Origin: Lasiodiplodia sp. COLG20
Taxonomy: Eukaryota > Ascomycota > Dothideomycetes > Botryosphaeriales > Botryosphaeriaceae
Assembly: GCA_009801085.1 (NCBI GenBank)
Contig: VNWV01000017.1
Location: 124,001-188,000 of the forward strand
Length of the DNA: 64,000 nt
Direction: 5' to 3'
Shown piece after piece: positions 32,035 through 42,441 of the stretch. The stretch's first letter is position 1. Every line of letters starts with the position of its first letter. A program made the position numbers and the translations under genes. The notes beneath the pieces were generated by a model. The model had not been told where the DNA came from and made no database searches. It was given only the letters and a program-made list of their open reading frames with translations.

Positions 32035-33386
32035 AGCGCCGTGCGTTATGCCGTAATTGACTGTTCGCGACCAAGCCAGAATTTTCACGCGTCCCTGTAC
32101 CACGCTGAGTAAGCAATATGCGCAGGGATAATCCCTTATGGTCGATAAATTCATTCCAGTGTTTGTTCTATGGGATACATCATTCCTGGTTTTCATCGAA
32201 CAATGGTCTGTCCCGATCTGGAGCAATGATGTTTTCTCTTCCAACGCCACCTTCCGCTGTGGCTCAACGCTCTCGAATTGTTCGCCTCCACATTCCCTGA
32301 TAGAGCTGCTCAGCCCCGGCTTTGCTCAACAAACGCTTGAACAACCACAAAGAAAATTCCCATGCTGATATTTCTTCCGGCACAACATATCCTGGTCCGG
32401 CGAAATAATCCTATCCTTCGCGTGCCCTTCCAACACAACCTTCTACCACACCTCCACGCTTCCAAAGTACTCTCCCTACGCCCAGCTCGTCCCCGCACCG
32501 CGCGCCCACCACCGTCGGCCGGAGCCGCTCCGCCTCGCCCTTCTTCCACCCCATCTGCCCCGATCAAGTGCAGCCGCTCGCAAAATTCCTCTTCCTCCTC
32601 GTCACCGTCCTCTCTGCCTTGTGGTGCCGCGATCTCGCCAGCCGGAATGGCAGGCAGGCCGAGGAACTCGAGGTCGGTGGACGTGGGGTCAGGGCGAGGC
32701 GCATGCGCAGCGGCGGCGGTGGCGGCGGTGGCGGCGGGTGGGAGAGGGAGCGCTATGGGGACAGGTTGAAGTCGGCGAGGTCTGAGGAGGAGGGCGGGTT
32801 GGAAGAGGTCTGCGTGTCAATATTGTCTTTGGGGCGCCCGGAGAGTCGGAGAGGTCGCGAGATTATTCAGCCTTCACGCAGCAAGACTAGGAAGCCGATC
32901 GCACTAACCTGTTAAAATCTTGGCTTACCGTCTAGATGCACTTGCATGCGCATCGTCCAATTCCAATGGCATATGTCAATCTTGGAGCACATAATACTTA
33001 GACAAGGTAGACACGCGTAGCGGCACTTTTTAGAATGAATGGTACATTAGAAGGGCTTGCTGCGAAACCCCAGTTAGCTCCCATCGCTGATTTGCATCCC
33101 AGATGCGGGGTAGTGCGAGTCTGCCTTGCAGCAAAGTGACTCCGCCACGTCAGCTTTAAAGCAAGGCTACGCAACCGCCACTCACGTACAACATGTCAGC
33201 TGATGATTCGTGCAAGGCTGACTCAATAATGGCAAATAGATATGAGGGCAACACGCGCACACACCGTGTATACTAAACTTGAATCGTCATTTCCAGGCCC
33301 TTCTCTCAACTTTCTATTCCTCCGCGACCCCCGATACAATCGTATAGGACTACTAAATAGTTGCACGGCGGCTTTGAAGCTGCCCA
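32035..33386. other. Intergenic, low-complexity C/T and G-rich stretch
   Basis: Holds a C/T-rich segment (about 32380-32600) followed by a GGC/GGT-rich segment (about 32690-32760). A plus-strand open frame at 32568-32915 starts hydrophobic but has no ATG and becomes a poly-Gly run, so no gene is called. Confidence 0.35.
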
Positions 33387-35316
33387 ATGCAGACTGCCAC
33401 CATGGACCCAACAGAATCTGGACATGCGTACTTTTCGACGGCCCTAGACTCGTTCAAGAGCTGTCTTTCCGCATCCGAGGTTGAAAACTTCCAGTTCACG
33501 ACACTAGATGACTTGCGAACGTCTATCCCCAATATCATGGATGCATATGCATCTAAAAGGCGTCTAAAAAACTTGAGTCTTCTGAGTCCTTTTCTTGAGG
33601 CCATGGAACATTACGCCAAAGTCATGGAAGTCTTTTTCCAGCAGAGGCCCGAGATACTTGCGTTCGTGTGGGTAATTACATACTATCCGAAGTAAATGCG
33701 ATTTCATTCTAACCCACTTACCCAGGGACCTGCCAGCTATTTGCTGAAAGTGAGTTTAGGGCTATCTTATTGCTGAACAATCTAACGTTATCGACTTCAA
33801 GAAGCTAAATCAACAACAACTGGACCCATTTCTGGATGGCTATAAAAGTATATCGGAGAATGTGGGTCTGCTTGCACAATACGGAACACTTCTTTCAACC
33901 GATGACGCAAAACGGATACTCTCAACAACATATTCAGACATTCTGGAGTTCCACAGGGTATCGATCGATTTTTTGAAAACTAGAGGTAAGTAAGAATGCT
34001 GCGCACATAAAGGCTACAAAGCTAATGAGCAACCATGTGAAAAGGATGGCGAACACTCTTCAACAAGACTGGAGATAACTATCAGAAACGGTTGAATCCT
34101 ATTCTTCTCAAGCTACGTTCAAACACGGAAAGGTTGCATGGCCAAACGATGTTGGTCGTAGCTCAGGAAAGCCGAAACATCATCGCCCTTCTACGAGAGG
34201 AGACAGCAAAAAGTGAGGTGCATCGTCAAAGGATAATTCAGGAAAACTGGAACACTATCGGCCTTCTACAAGAGGAAAGAACACGAAGTGAGCAGAACGA
34301 GGAGTCGAGGAGACAAATTGAAGTCAATAGGTGGCTGTCTGCCGTTGACAGCGAAAGTGATCATAAAGATGTAGCAGACTTGCGGAAGTATTCCCCAGGG
34401 AGTGGGAAATGGCTATTTGAGCAGGAAAGCGTCAAGACCTGGTGCAACACGACGGAGAAAAACCTTTCTTCAGGGTTTCTCTGGATCAATGGGGAACGGG
34501 GATGTGGTAAGTTTTCTTTTTCTTTTTTTTTTTTTTTGCGCAATAAATACTCGTGTACTAATACACGGTGAATGATCTTAGGCAAAACAACGCTCGCTTC
34601 GCTACTCATTGAGAACTGTCAATCCAACAGAGATTGGATTACGGTGTTCTTCTATTGCAGGCGCAACAATCCAACACGAAATTCATTCATGGCTGTTATC
34701 AGCGGCATACTCAAACAGCTTTTACAAGAGCAAAGAATCCTCGTTCAATATATTTACGACAAGGCTTCATCCAGCGGCACGGCCAGACTGGAATCACCTT
34801 CACTTGCCAAAGAACTTCTCAAGGTGACAATTTCGGCATTCGAGAGAGTTTTCATAGTCCTCGATGGGATTGATGAGTGCAAAACAGCCGATAAGGCCAT
34901 GATTCTCCAGTTGCTTCTTTCGACTCTTGAGGAACAACGTTCCGACTGCAGAGATACCCGTTGTTGCTTGATCGGCCGGGATGAAGATGATACGGGGAAG
35001 TGCCTTAAAGGCATTCCCTCTTTCAAGATAATCAGAGATCACGTAGAGAGTGATATTGCATTTTACTGCAGGACACAAGCCGCGAGGCTGGGAGAGAAGT
35101 TTGATTTATCGTCCGAGGAAGTGGAAACACTTTCCCGGGATGTCTCTCGAAAGGCCAATGGTGAGTGCATATCAACACCGATGCCGCTTAAAAGCACTAA
35201 TACATACCAGGAAACTTCCTGCATGCGAAACTGACCACGGAGCATCTGGCTAATCATACCGATAAGGATTGGCTAGTGCAGGAAATGGAAACTTTTACGC
35301 CCGAGCTGGACGGATG
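33387..35316 (+). CDS. NACHT-type STAND NTPase module (NLR-like)
   Basis: Six exons: 33387-33671, 33726-33749, 33802-33985, 34045-34506, 34582-35160 and 35211-35316. The N-terminal region (FVWGPASYLLK and a long helical stretch) resembles the DUF7708-type N terminus of fungal NLRs, followed by a charged coiled-coil-like segment (about residues 170-240). The Walker A motif GERGCGKTT is split by an intron after GCG; Walker B is RVFIVLDGIDEC, and GNFLHAKL begins the winged-helix part. The last exon ends PELDG. The best splice to the kinase module joins TG to A and gives TGA. If that last intron is instead kept, the protein ends at 35449. Such proteins act in fungal allorecognition and immunity-like cell death. 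Confidence 0.75.
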
Positions 35317-35372
35317 GTATAAAATCTACTACATTTATAGCGTTTGTCACTTGAATTCTAACGTTGATGTAG

Positions 35373-36723
35373 ACTTGACCAAGGTCTGGATTCTATTCTC
35401 CAAGATCAAGAACGGACCGACCACACCGGATCCGGCAGCCTGGAAATAACGAAAAGAAAGAGGAGTGATGCAGAAATCCAACAGGTCGCAAATTTACTGG
35501 AGAGCGACCACCCACAATGGAGTCAGGTGCCGAGAATCTTCATAGTCCTCCGAGAGATTGGCAGAGTCGATTTGGTGGATGACCTGATCGAACTTGGCTT
35601 CACCGATTATTGTTTTCCGCTCGAAGCAGCTGCATTACCCCCGAAGTTTGATCCCTCAGTGCGCATGGCTTTCGTACAGGCCCAAGAGATAGTGCTCACC
35701 AAGTCTATTGAGTTGGAGAAGGGTGGAAGACATGGACACTTCTCTAAGGATGAGCCCCTCCCATTCAAGATATTGGGGAAACTTGGATCTGGAGGGTTTA
35801 GCCAAGTCGACCAAATCCGGAGCACGGTTAGTCATAAGCATTACGCCCTTAAACGTATACGTCGACGAATTGCATTCGGGACCAAGACTGCGGAGGCACT
35901 CAAAGGCTTTGCAAAGGAAATCCAAATTTTGAAAGATTTGAAGCACAGGCACATGGTTCAATTGATTGGGAGCTATACCGATCCCAAATATCTTGGACTC
36001 ATCATGGCGCCTGTTGCAGAGATGAACCTAGCGGATTACCTGGAGAAACTCCCTCCGGCCACCGAGAAAACTGGATTACGACCTGCAGACGTGACGACTT
36101 TGAGAAGCTTCTTCGGCTGTTTAGCTGCTGCTCTACAGCATCTGCATGATTCGAACGTCAGGCATCGAGACATCAAGCCGCAAAACATTCTAATAGACCA
36201 AGGGAACGTCCTTTTGACGGATTTTGGTTTCTCTAAGCAGTACTCTCCAGAGAATGGAAGTACAACTTCTGGAATCACAGCCTTTACCCCAAGATACTGT
36301 CCTCCGGAGTGTGCAATGGGAGATTCTCGAAATTCATCAGCAGATATCTGGTCCCTCGGCTGTGTATTCCTAGAAATGGTGTCCGTCCTTAAAGGAGCCC
36401 CGATACCGTCACTCCGGCAATTCTATCAGCAAAACGGTACTCTAGAAACGGTTTACCATCAAAACAAAGACGCTACAAATCTCTTTATCAGGAGGATGGT
36501 AGAATCTGGGGATCCCTTGGACAATAAGCCACTCTTACTTGCGAAACAAATGCTCAGTCAGGAGCGGCATGCGAGGCCTACGATTGCAGAGGTCTTCCAT
36601 TCGTTGTCAACTATCATGGAAGATGTAGAGGCGACGGTGTTCTGTGGTATGTGCTGTCTTGATGATGAAGCGTCGGATTCTTTCGATAGTCTTTACGATA
36701 TTTCAGATGAAAACATTTTCTAA
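35373..36723 (+). CDS. Serine/threonine protein kinase module following the NACHT module
   Basis: A 449-codon open frame that starts at a clear acceptor (CTAACGTTGATGTAG) and has no ATG of its own near its beginning, so it must be joined to an upstream exon. An N-terminal region (PRIFIVLREIGRVDLVDDLIELGF) typical of a class of fungal kinases precedes a full kinase domain: LGSGGFSQV Gly loop, YALKRI with the ATP-binding Lys, RHRDIKPQN catalytic loop, DFGFS, and CPPE at the end of the activation segment. All catalytic residues are present. The natural upstream partner is the NACHT exon set, which would make an NLR-kinase fusion, but the best-looking junction makes a stop codon. Alternatives are a missed donor, a separate promoter and first exon, or a broken gene. 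Confidence 0.75.
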
Positions 36724-37453
36724 TTCTTTTAAATTATGTCTATGGGCAACAAACTCAAATGGAGAAAGTTGAGCTTATCTTGGCGATCTTCATTCGCAAC
36801 CAATTTGAGGTTTCCATCATGGCCGTCCGCGTGTGCTTGAATTCTCCAGACAAATCCCACCAATTAGAAAAAATGCGGTGGCCACGAGGTATGCATTTAT
36901 TGGATGCCCTGCATTGTACATGCAAAATCTGACGTCCAAGACCGCCTGACACCAGTTCCGTTTAGTTTTGCAGGCTGTGTCAATGATGAACAGCCTCAAG
37001 GCACCAACGACCAGCATGATTGGTTTTCTGAAGTTGCCCATGGCGAGTTTACTGGGATCACAATCCTGGCTAGAACGTTCGGAAAATACGAATCTTGCCG
37101 CAAGTGAGGAGGATCTGCAGGCAGCAACGCAAGGCTGAGACAATCAAGAAAACATGGCGCTTCTGTTTGCACCATTCCACCACTCAGCGATTTTCTTGAC
37201 GGAGCATCTGACACAAAGTGCCTCCTTCCCGAGTTACGAGCAAAGCCATACAGTGAATTGAAGCCAACATTGCATAATGATGAGGCTGATTCAACTTTCC
37301 TTACGTTGAGTATTTCACTCATTCGCATGCGTGATGGGACGATGTTCAGGTTGAAAACCAGTAACAGGGTGAGCACGTGTCCTCTGAACGCTGACTGCAT
37401 AATGGTCGCTCGCCCCGGCGCTCCCCCACTCACTAATATAGCACATAGCCCCG
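36724..37453. other. Intergenic, nothing recognised
   Basis: Between the kinase module and the repeat array at the start of the HET gene. No coding signature was recognised. Confidence 0.4.
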
Positions 37454-37670
37454 CCATAAGCAACTCAGCCTTTCTTTCACGCAACCCTCGACTATCACGC
37501 AATGGAGCAACTCCGAACTCTCTTTCATGTATCCACTATGAATCACCAAATGAATCAACTCCGAGCCCTCTTTCCCGCAACCGGCAAGAGTTACCAAATG
37601 AAACAACTTCGAACTTTTTCTCGCGCATTCCGCAACAACCGCCCAGTGGATCAACTCCGAGATTTTCGAT
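37454..37670 (+). repeat. 48-bp tandem repeat at the 5' end of the HET gene
   Basis: At least four copies with an exact 48-bp period: equivalent ATGGAGCAACTCCG-type positions fall at 37502, 37550, 37598 and 37646. A more degenerate copy lies upstream near 37454. The period is a multiple of three, so copies encode a 16-residue repeat with core Q-M-x-Q-L-R within the HET protein. Confidence 0.85.
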
Positions 37671-39352
37671 ACAAACCGCTCGAAAGCAACAGGCATATTC
37701 GGCTGCTGGAAATTCATCCCAAGTCCTTTCTGGATGACGACCTTCAAGAGCACCTTGGCACAGTCGGGAGTGGGCCCTTGTCTGTCGCTGCAATAAGGCA
37801 TTTCTCACTGGACGAGATACTTATGTTCGAGACGATATCCTACACTTGGGGGGGTGATATGCGCATCGGAAAGCTTCATGTTGCCCGTGAGAATAGCTGC
37901 ATCGGCCTCACGCAAACCCTTGTAGATGCGCTACCACACCTTTTCTCGAGGTCAACCACCGGATTTCTCTGGATAGATCAGCTTTGCATCAATCAAGAAG
38001 ACTTCGAAGAACGTGCATCACAAGTCTCTCTTATGGGAGAAATCTACAAGTCGGCAGTGGCTACCATGATTTGGCTCGGGCGCGAGGATGAAAATACCGG
38101 CAAGGTCAGGGCGTGGCTCGATGGGTTTAAAAGCTTTTCTGATAAAGAGAAGTATCATCATCGATTTGTGCAGCTTCAGATGTTCAGTGCCGACCCTCAG
38201 TTGGAATTCCCGAATAAAGTCTACGACGACGCGATTTGCACGTTGCTCAACCGCCCGTGGTTTAGTCGTGGCTGGATAGTCCAAGAATACCTCTTGTCCA
38301 ACTCCGTTTCATTCATTTGCGGTTCTGAGGTATTCACAGAGCGGAATCTAGAGGATATTTCAGACTGGTCCAGAGACTGGAGCAACTTTAAGTCGCTCAT
38401 CGAGCTGCGACAAAGTCTTTTCCTTGAGCAAAAGTCCCCTGGGCACATCGATATGATGTGCCTGCTTGGCTACACATGTGGCGATTTCGAAACAACAGAG
38501 CCTATCGATGAACTCTATTCTCTCTTGGGCATTTGGAAACCCGTCAATTTCAAACCAAGTTACACCGCGAAGCACGTGAAAGTCTTCACTGACTTTGCCA
38601 GATGCATCGCAGATGAGACAGGCTCTCTGGAGTTTATTTCGTTTTCAAAATTTAGTCAGGATGCGTCTTCCATTGCGGAAAAGCTTCCGTCATGGGTGCC
38701 AGCCTGGACTCAATTCGACTCTTGCCGCCCTGAAAGTATTTCCTTGAAAGTTATGGATGTTGAGGAGAAAAAGTGGAACGCCTCCAAGGGAAGGAGGCAC
38801 ATACCATCGAAGCCTAGGTATGGTTTTGTTCGCCAGACACAACAACTTCTCGTCCGGGGGAGAATTGTTGATCTAGTTGACCAAGTATTCGACAAGGACT
38901 TCGACACACCCCGAGAGAGAGGGCTGACGGTTTCATATATCGAGGACTTTGTCAGTGAGCTTTCTCTAGCATTGCCACAGCTAAGCCATTGGACGGTCCT
39001 TGACCTCCTCAGGGAGCTAAGCGAATGCAATGCAGGAGGATTCAAGCCAGACAAGACGCCCGAGCAGCTCTTGGAGTACATGAAGAAAGAGAAAAGGGGA
39101 CACAGTTGCCTTCTTTTAATGAAAGGAAGAAAGCTAATTATAACGGAGAAAGGGCATGTCGGCCTTGCCCCAATATGGTGCAAGAAGGGAGATCGCATTG
39201 CCGTTTTCCACGGATGCACTGTGCCGATAATCGTATCAGAGCATGAAGATGGCACATTCACTGTTGTCGGTGATTGTTATATTAATTGTTTCATGCACGG
39301 ATGGACTGTATACTGGAAAGAATCGGAAGCGGAGGAGTTCATTCTAAATTGA
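37502..39352 (+). CDS. HET-domain protein with an N-terminal 16-residue repeat array
   Basis: An intronless gene of 616 residues. Residues 1-55 are three and a half copies of a 16-residue repeat (MEQLRTLF, MNQLRALF, MKQLRTFS, VDQLRDFR). The HET domain follows at about residues 65-270: RLLEIHP, FETISYTWGG, then FLWIDQLCINQEDFEERASQV and MIWLGREDE. The C-terminal half has no recognised domain. HET proteins mediate heterokaryon incompatibility cell death in filamentous fungi. The first ATG falls inside the repeat array, so copy-number change could also move the start. Neighbouring NACHT and HET genes fit an allorecognition island. Confidence 0.88.
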   Translation: MEQLRTLFHVSTMNHQMNQLRALFPATGKSYQMKQLRTFSRAFRNNRPVDQLRDFRYKPLESNRHIRLLEIHPKSFLDDDLQEHLGTVGSGPLSVAAIRHFSLDEILMFETISYTWGGDMRIGKLHVARENSCIGLTQTLVDALPHLFSRSTTGFLWIDQLCINQEDFEERASQVSLMGEIYKSAVATMIWLGREDENTGKVRAWLDGFKSFSDKEKYHHRFVQLQMFSADPQLEFPNKVYDDAICTLLNRPWFSRGWIVQEYLLSNSVSFICGSEVFTERNLEDISDWSRDWSNFKSLIELRQSLFLEQKSPGHIDMMCLLGYTCGDFETTEPIDELYSLLGIWKPVNFKPSYTAKHVKVFTDFARCIADETGSLEFISFSKFSQDASSIAEKLPSWVPAWTQFDSCRPESISLKVMDVEEKKWNASKGRRHIPSKPRYGFVRQTQQLLVRGRIVDLVDQVFDKDFDTPRERGLTVSYIEDFVSELSLALPQLSHWTVLDLLRELSECNAGGFKPDKTPEQLLEYMKKEKRGHSCLLLMKGRKLIITEKGHVGLAPIWCKKGDRIAVFHGCTVPIIVSEHEDGTFTVVGDCYINCFMHGWTVYWKESEAEEFILN

Positions 39353-39627
39353 AATTGTTTTCAAGTATCCCGGACGTTTCAATCGAATATTTGGCAGCGT
39401 TGTATGTTAAAGCCTCATTGTGTGACAGTGGCCGTGACACGTTTTTGGTTTCAGGTGGCGGAATCCTTGCGTGTTATGGTCGGCGTCGTGCGTTTTGATG
39501 GTGATAGTGGAAGAAGCTTTTTCATAGTAAGCCCGGCAGTTATTTATTACCACTCTTTCTAAGCTCTATGTACAATATAGCTGTTTCCACTTTGGAACTC
39601 GAAACCGTTCATATCTAGCAGATTATT

Positions 39628-41303
39628 TCACAGTTTTCGGGGCTCCAGCAGAAGTTTTCCAGATGCGGTATCCGGCACAAGCCCCTGGCCTCTTGCATAG
39701 ACCTTCTGTCCCCTAAGCCAAGTCTCCTCGACAACGCCCTTCAACCTTCTAGTCTCGTACGGCGACACCTTGTGGCGGAACTGCATGGTGCTGGGCCCGA
39801 CAACAAACGACGCTTCATCATCAAAAACGACAACATCCGCATCATACCCCACCCCCAGATCACCCTTCCTCCCGCCCAGTCCCACCATCTCCGCCGTATT
39901 CGTCGACGCCAACCTCACCACATCATGAATCCCCAACCCCCTCTTCTCCCCCTCCGTCCACAGCACACTCAGCCCAAGGCCCAACCCGCTAATCCCACCC
40001 CAAGCCGAATAAAAATCACCCGCCTGCCCCTCAACACTATGCGGCTCCACCGGATGGCTCTCCGGCAAGAGCTTCAAATCCGGCGTGCACGGCGAATGGT
40101 CCGACACGACCTGCTGTATCACGCCATCCCGCCGCAGCAGCTCTTCCCACAGCCCGTCCTGGTTCTCCTGCTCGCGCGTCGGCGGCGAGCACTTGTACCG
40201 CGTGTCGCCCTCGTCGACCTCTTCCGCCGCCAGACTGAGGTAGTGGAAGCACGTCTCAGCCGTGATGCGCACGCCGCGCTTGCGCGCTTCTTGGAGCAGC
40301 GGGATGCCTTCTTGTGCGGACAGGTGCACGATGTGCAGGTCGAGGTCCGGCGCGACGTGTGCGAGGGAGAGGATCTGGTCGATGGCGTAGGTCTCGAGTG
40401 TGGGGGGCCGGGTGGAGAGGTAGGATTGGTAGTTCGTGCGTGGGCCCGGGATGGGGACGCCGTCGGAGCCGGCGAGGGTCACGTTCGGGGGCACCATTTC
40501 GGCGTGGAACATGACGGTTGTGGGGGCGTCGGCGAGGACGAGGAGGGCCTTTTCGATGTCGGTGGCGTTGACGGCGGGGAATTCGTCGATCTGGGGGTTG
40601 GTGGTTAGTGGGCTCGGTTTGGGGGTTCGCGTGGTTGATGGTAGCAGCTGTCAACAACAGGGGAAGGCCGACGTGCTGAGGAAGAGAGCGTGCAACTTAC
40701 CCCGCTGTCGATGAGGAATCCCTTGAAGCCCCTCACTCCAGCCTCGACCAAAGGCACCAAATCGTTCTCGTTGCCAGGGATAATACCTCCATGGAAACCG
40801 ACATCTACCCAGCACTTGCCCTGGGCTGCTTGCGTCTTGATTTCGAGATTCTCAACGGTTGTCGTGGGTGGAAGAGCGTTCAGTGGCATGTCAATGAGAG
40901 TGGTAACGCCACCAGACGCCGCAGCACGGGTACCGGTGTAGAAGCCCTCCCATTCTGTTCGACCAGGCTCATTCAGATGCACATGTGTATCCACAAGGCC
41001 AGGAAGGAGAAGCTTCGGCGAATGATCGAGGAACAAAGTACCGGGTGGGAAGTCGGAGGCAGATAGAACAGAATCGAATACCGATGTGATCTTGCCGGTA
41101 GTTGTGTTTACCACCAGCGTTGCCTCAGTCAGGCGGCCTCCGACGACGGCGCGAGATGAGGCAAGGATGGTCAGAGCGGAGCCTTCAGAGGTGCCATTGT
41201 GATAAGAAGATGTGTGCGGGCTTGGCGGAAGTCCAACAGAGGATCGGGGGTAAATGCTCAAGGCACTAAAGAGAGCCAGGCCATAGCGATAGGCACCAAC
41301 CAT
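39628..41303 (-). CDS. Allantoinase (cyclic amidohydrolase)
   Basis: Two exons, 41303-40701 and 40590-39628 (donor GTAAGT, acceptor CCCAG), give 521 residues. Metal-site motifs of the amidohydrolase superfamily are in order: [24 protein letters not shown] with the Lys expected to be carboxylated, IVHLSA, CFHYLSL and [24 protein letters not shown] near residue 380 is typical of allantoinases. The enzyme opens allantoin to allantoate in purine-derived ureide breakdown. An unusual hydrophobic N terminus ([19 protein letters not shown]) precedes the catalytic domain by about 40 residues and could be a secretory or anchor signal, or an over-extended start. It lies between two HET genes, with no other purine-pathway gene nearby. 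Confidence 0.88.
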
Positions 41304-42441
41304 GATCACAGCGCTTTGTTGCTGATGGCTGGTTCGGGATGTAACCAATTGAAAACAAAAATGTTAAGGCCCCAATCCGCGGGTCAACTTCCAAGGAATG
41401 AACGAAGCGTCGAAAAGATGCTAAAGATTGTTTCAAAAATGCCGAACACAAGTGAGAGGTGGCTCGGGTTTAAATCAGCTATGGCACTGCAAACTGACTC
41501 TGTATGCAAACAAAATGCACAGGTGAAACCAAAAACGGTCGGCGCCGATGTCCATCCGCGCCGCGGATTCCGAAGCTACCAGCTACGATGTAGCACTGCG
41601 ATGTTAATTGCGGTGGAGCTGTATTACTCGATAGAAACCCCAGATCTGATGAGCTTAGGCGGCTTGGCGATGGGGAACCTGACGAACAGCTGGCCATCCT
41701 TCACCGTGGTCCGCCTTGGCACTAGGCACACATTGCGTTGATCTTCTGCATAAACAAGCTCCGATCCGCTCCGGATCTGAAGACTAAGGCTAGTTGACTT
41801 AGTAGCTTAAATATAATTACTCGATTGAAAAGGATGACATGACCAATTGCCGGCAACGTTCGACCGTGGGCCGGCTTGGCACCGGGGAGAACTCCTGTAT
41901 ACTTTCTCACCGCTGCTGCCAAGGCGTTGCATCAGAGCTTCGGTCGCATCGTCTGCATGGTACCCACTATGGAACATTCAAAGAACTCCGCGGAGGAACA
42001 GGAGGAGGGTGAGATGTGATGCCAGCTTCACTCTCGTACAGGAACTTGGCGCCAAGCGGCACCAAACCCCACGCAACCTCTTTGGAGGTACTGCTTCCGC
42101 ACTTCGATTAGTCAAGCCATGCCTCTCCGCCGGAATTCATTGTCATTCTTGTACAGTATGCAGAGTTGGGGAAGAATGTCCGGTCTTGAGGGCAGAGTCA
42201 CCTTTTTTTCGGCGTCATCTCCAGAAGCTGACCGAAAGTGCATCACTCTCCATATCAGGCATACAAAGAACACGTTACCATGGACTTGCCACTTTTCAAC
42301 ATACTCTTAAATTTTTGAGCCACTGTTACCTTGTCCTGCTCGAAAGATAAAGCGAGGAATGGTGGGCCGGGTGAATTTCGATGCTACCAGAGACGAAAAC
42401 AAAAAATATTGTGGAGACAAAAGAAAGAAATGAAAAGAGCG
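41304..42441. other. Intergenic, nothing recognised
   Basis: Open frames on both strands (for example 41199-41741 and 41847-42350 on the plus strand) lack domains, start context or conservation hints. Confidence 0.4.

Noticed and set aside
32568..32915. A frame with a hydrophobic start followed by a Gly run
   Set aside because: No ATG, low-complexity GGC repeat origin, and no homologous features.
37536..37808. Minus-strand frames with repeated motifs opposite the HET gene start
   Set aside because: They only mirror the 48-bp tandem repeat; the plus-strand frame continues into a full HET domain.
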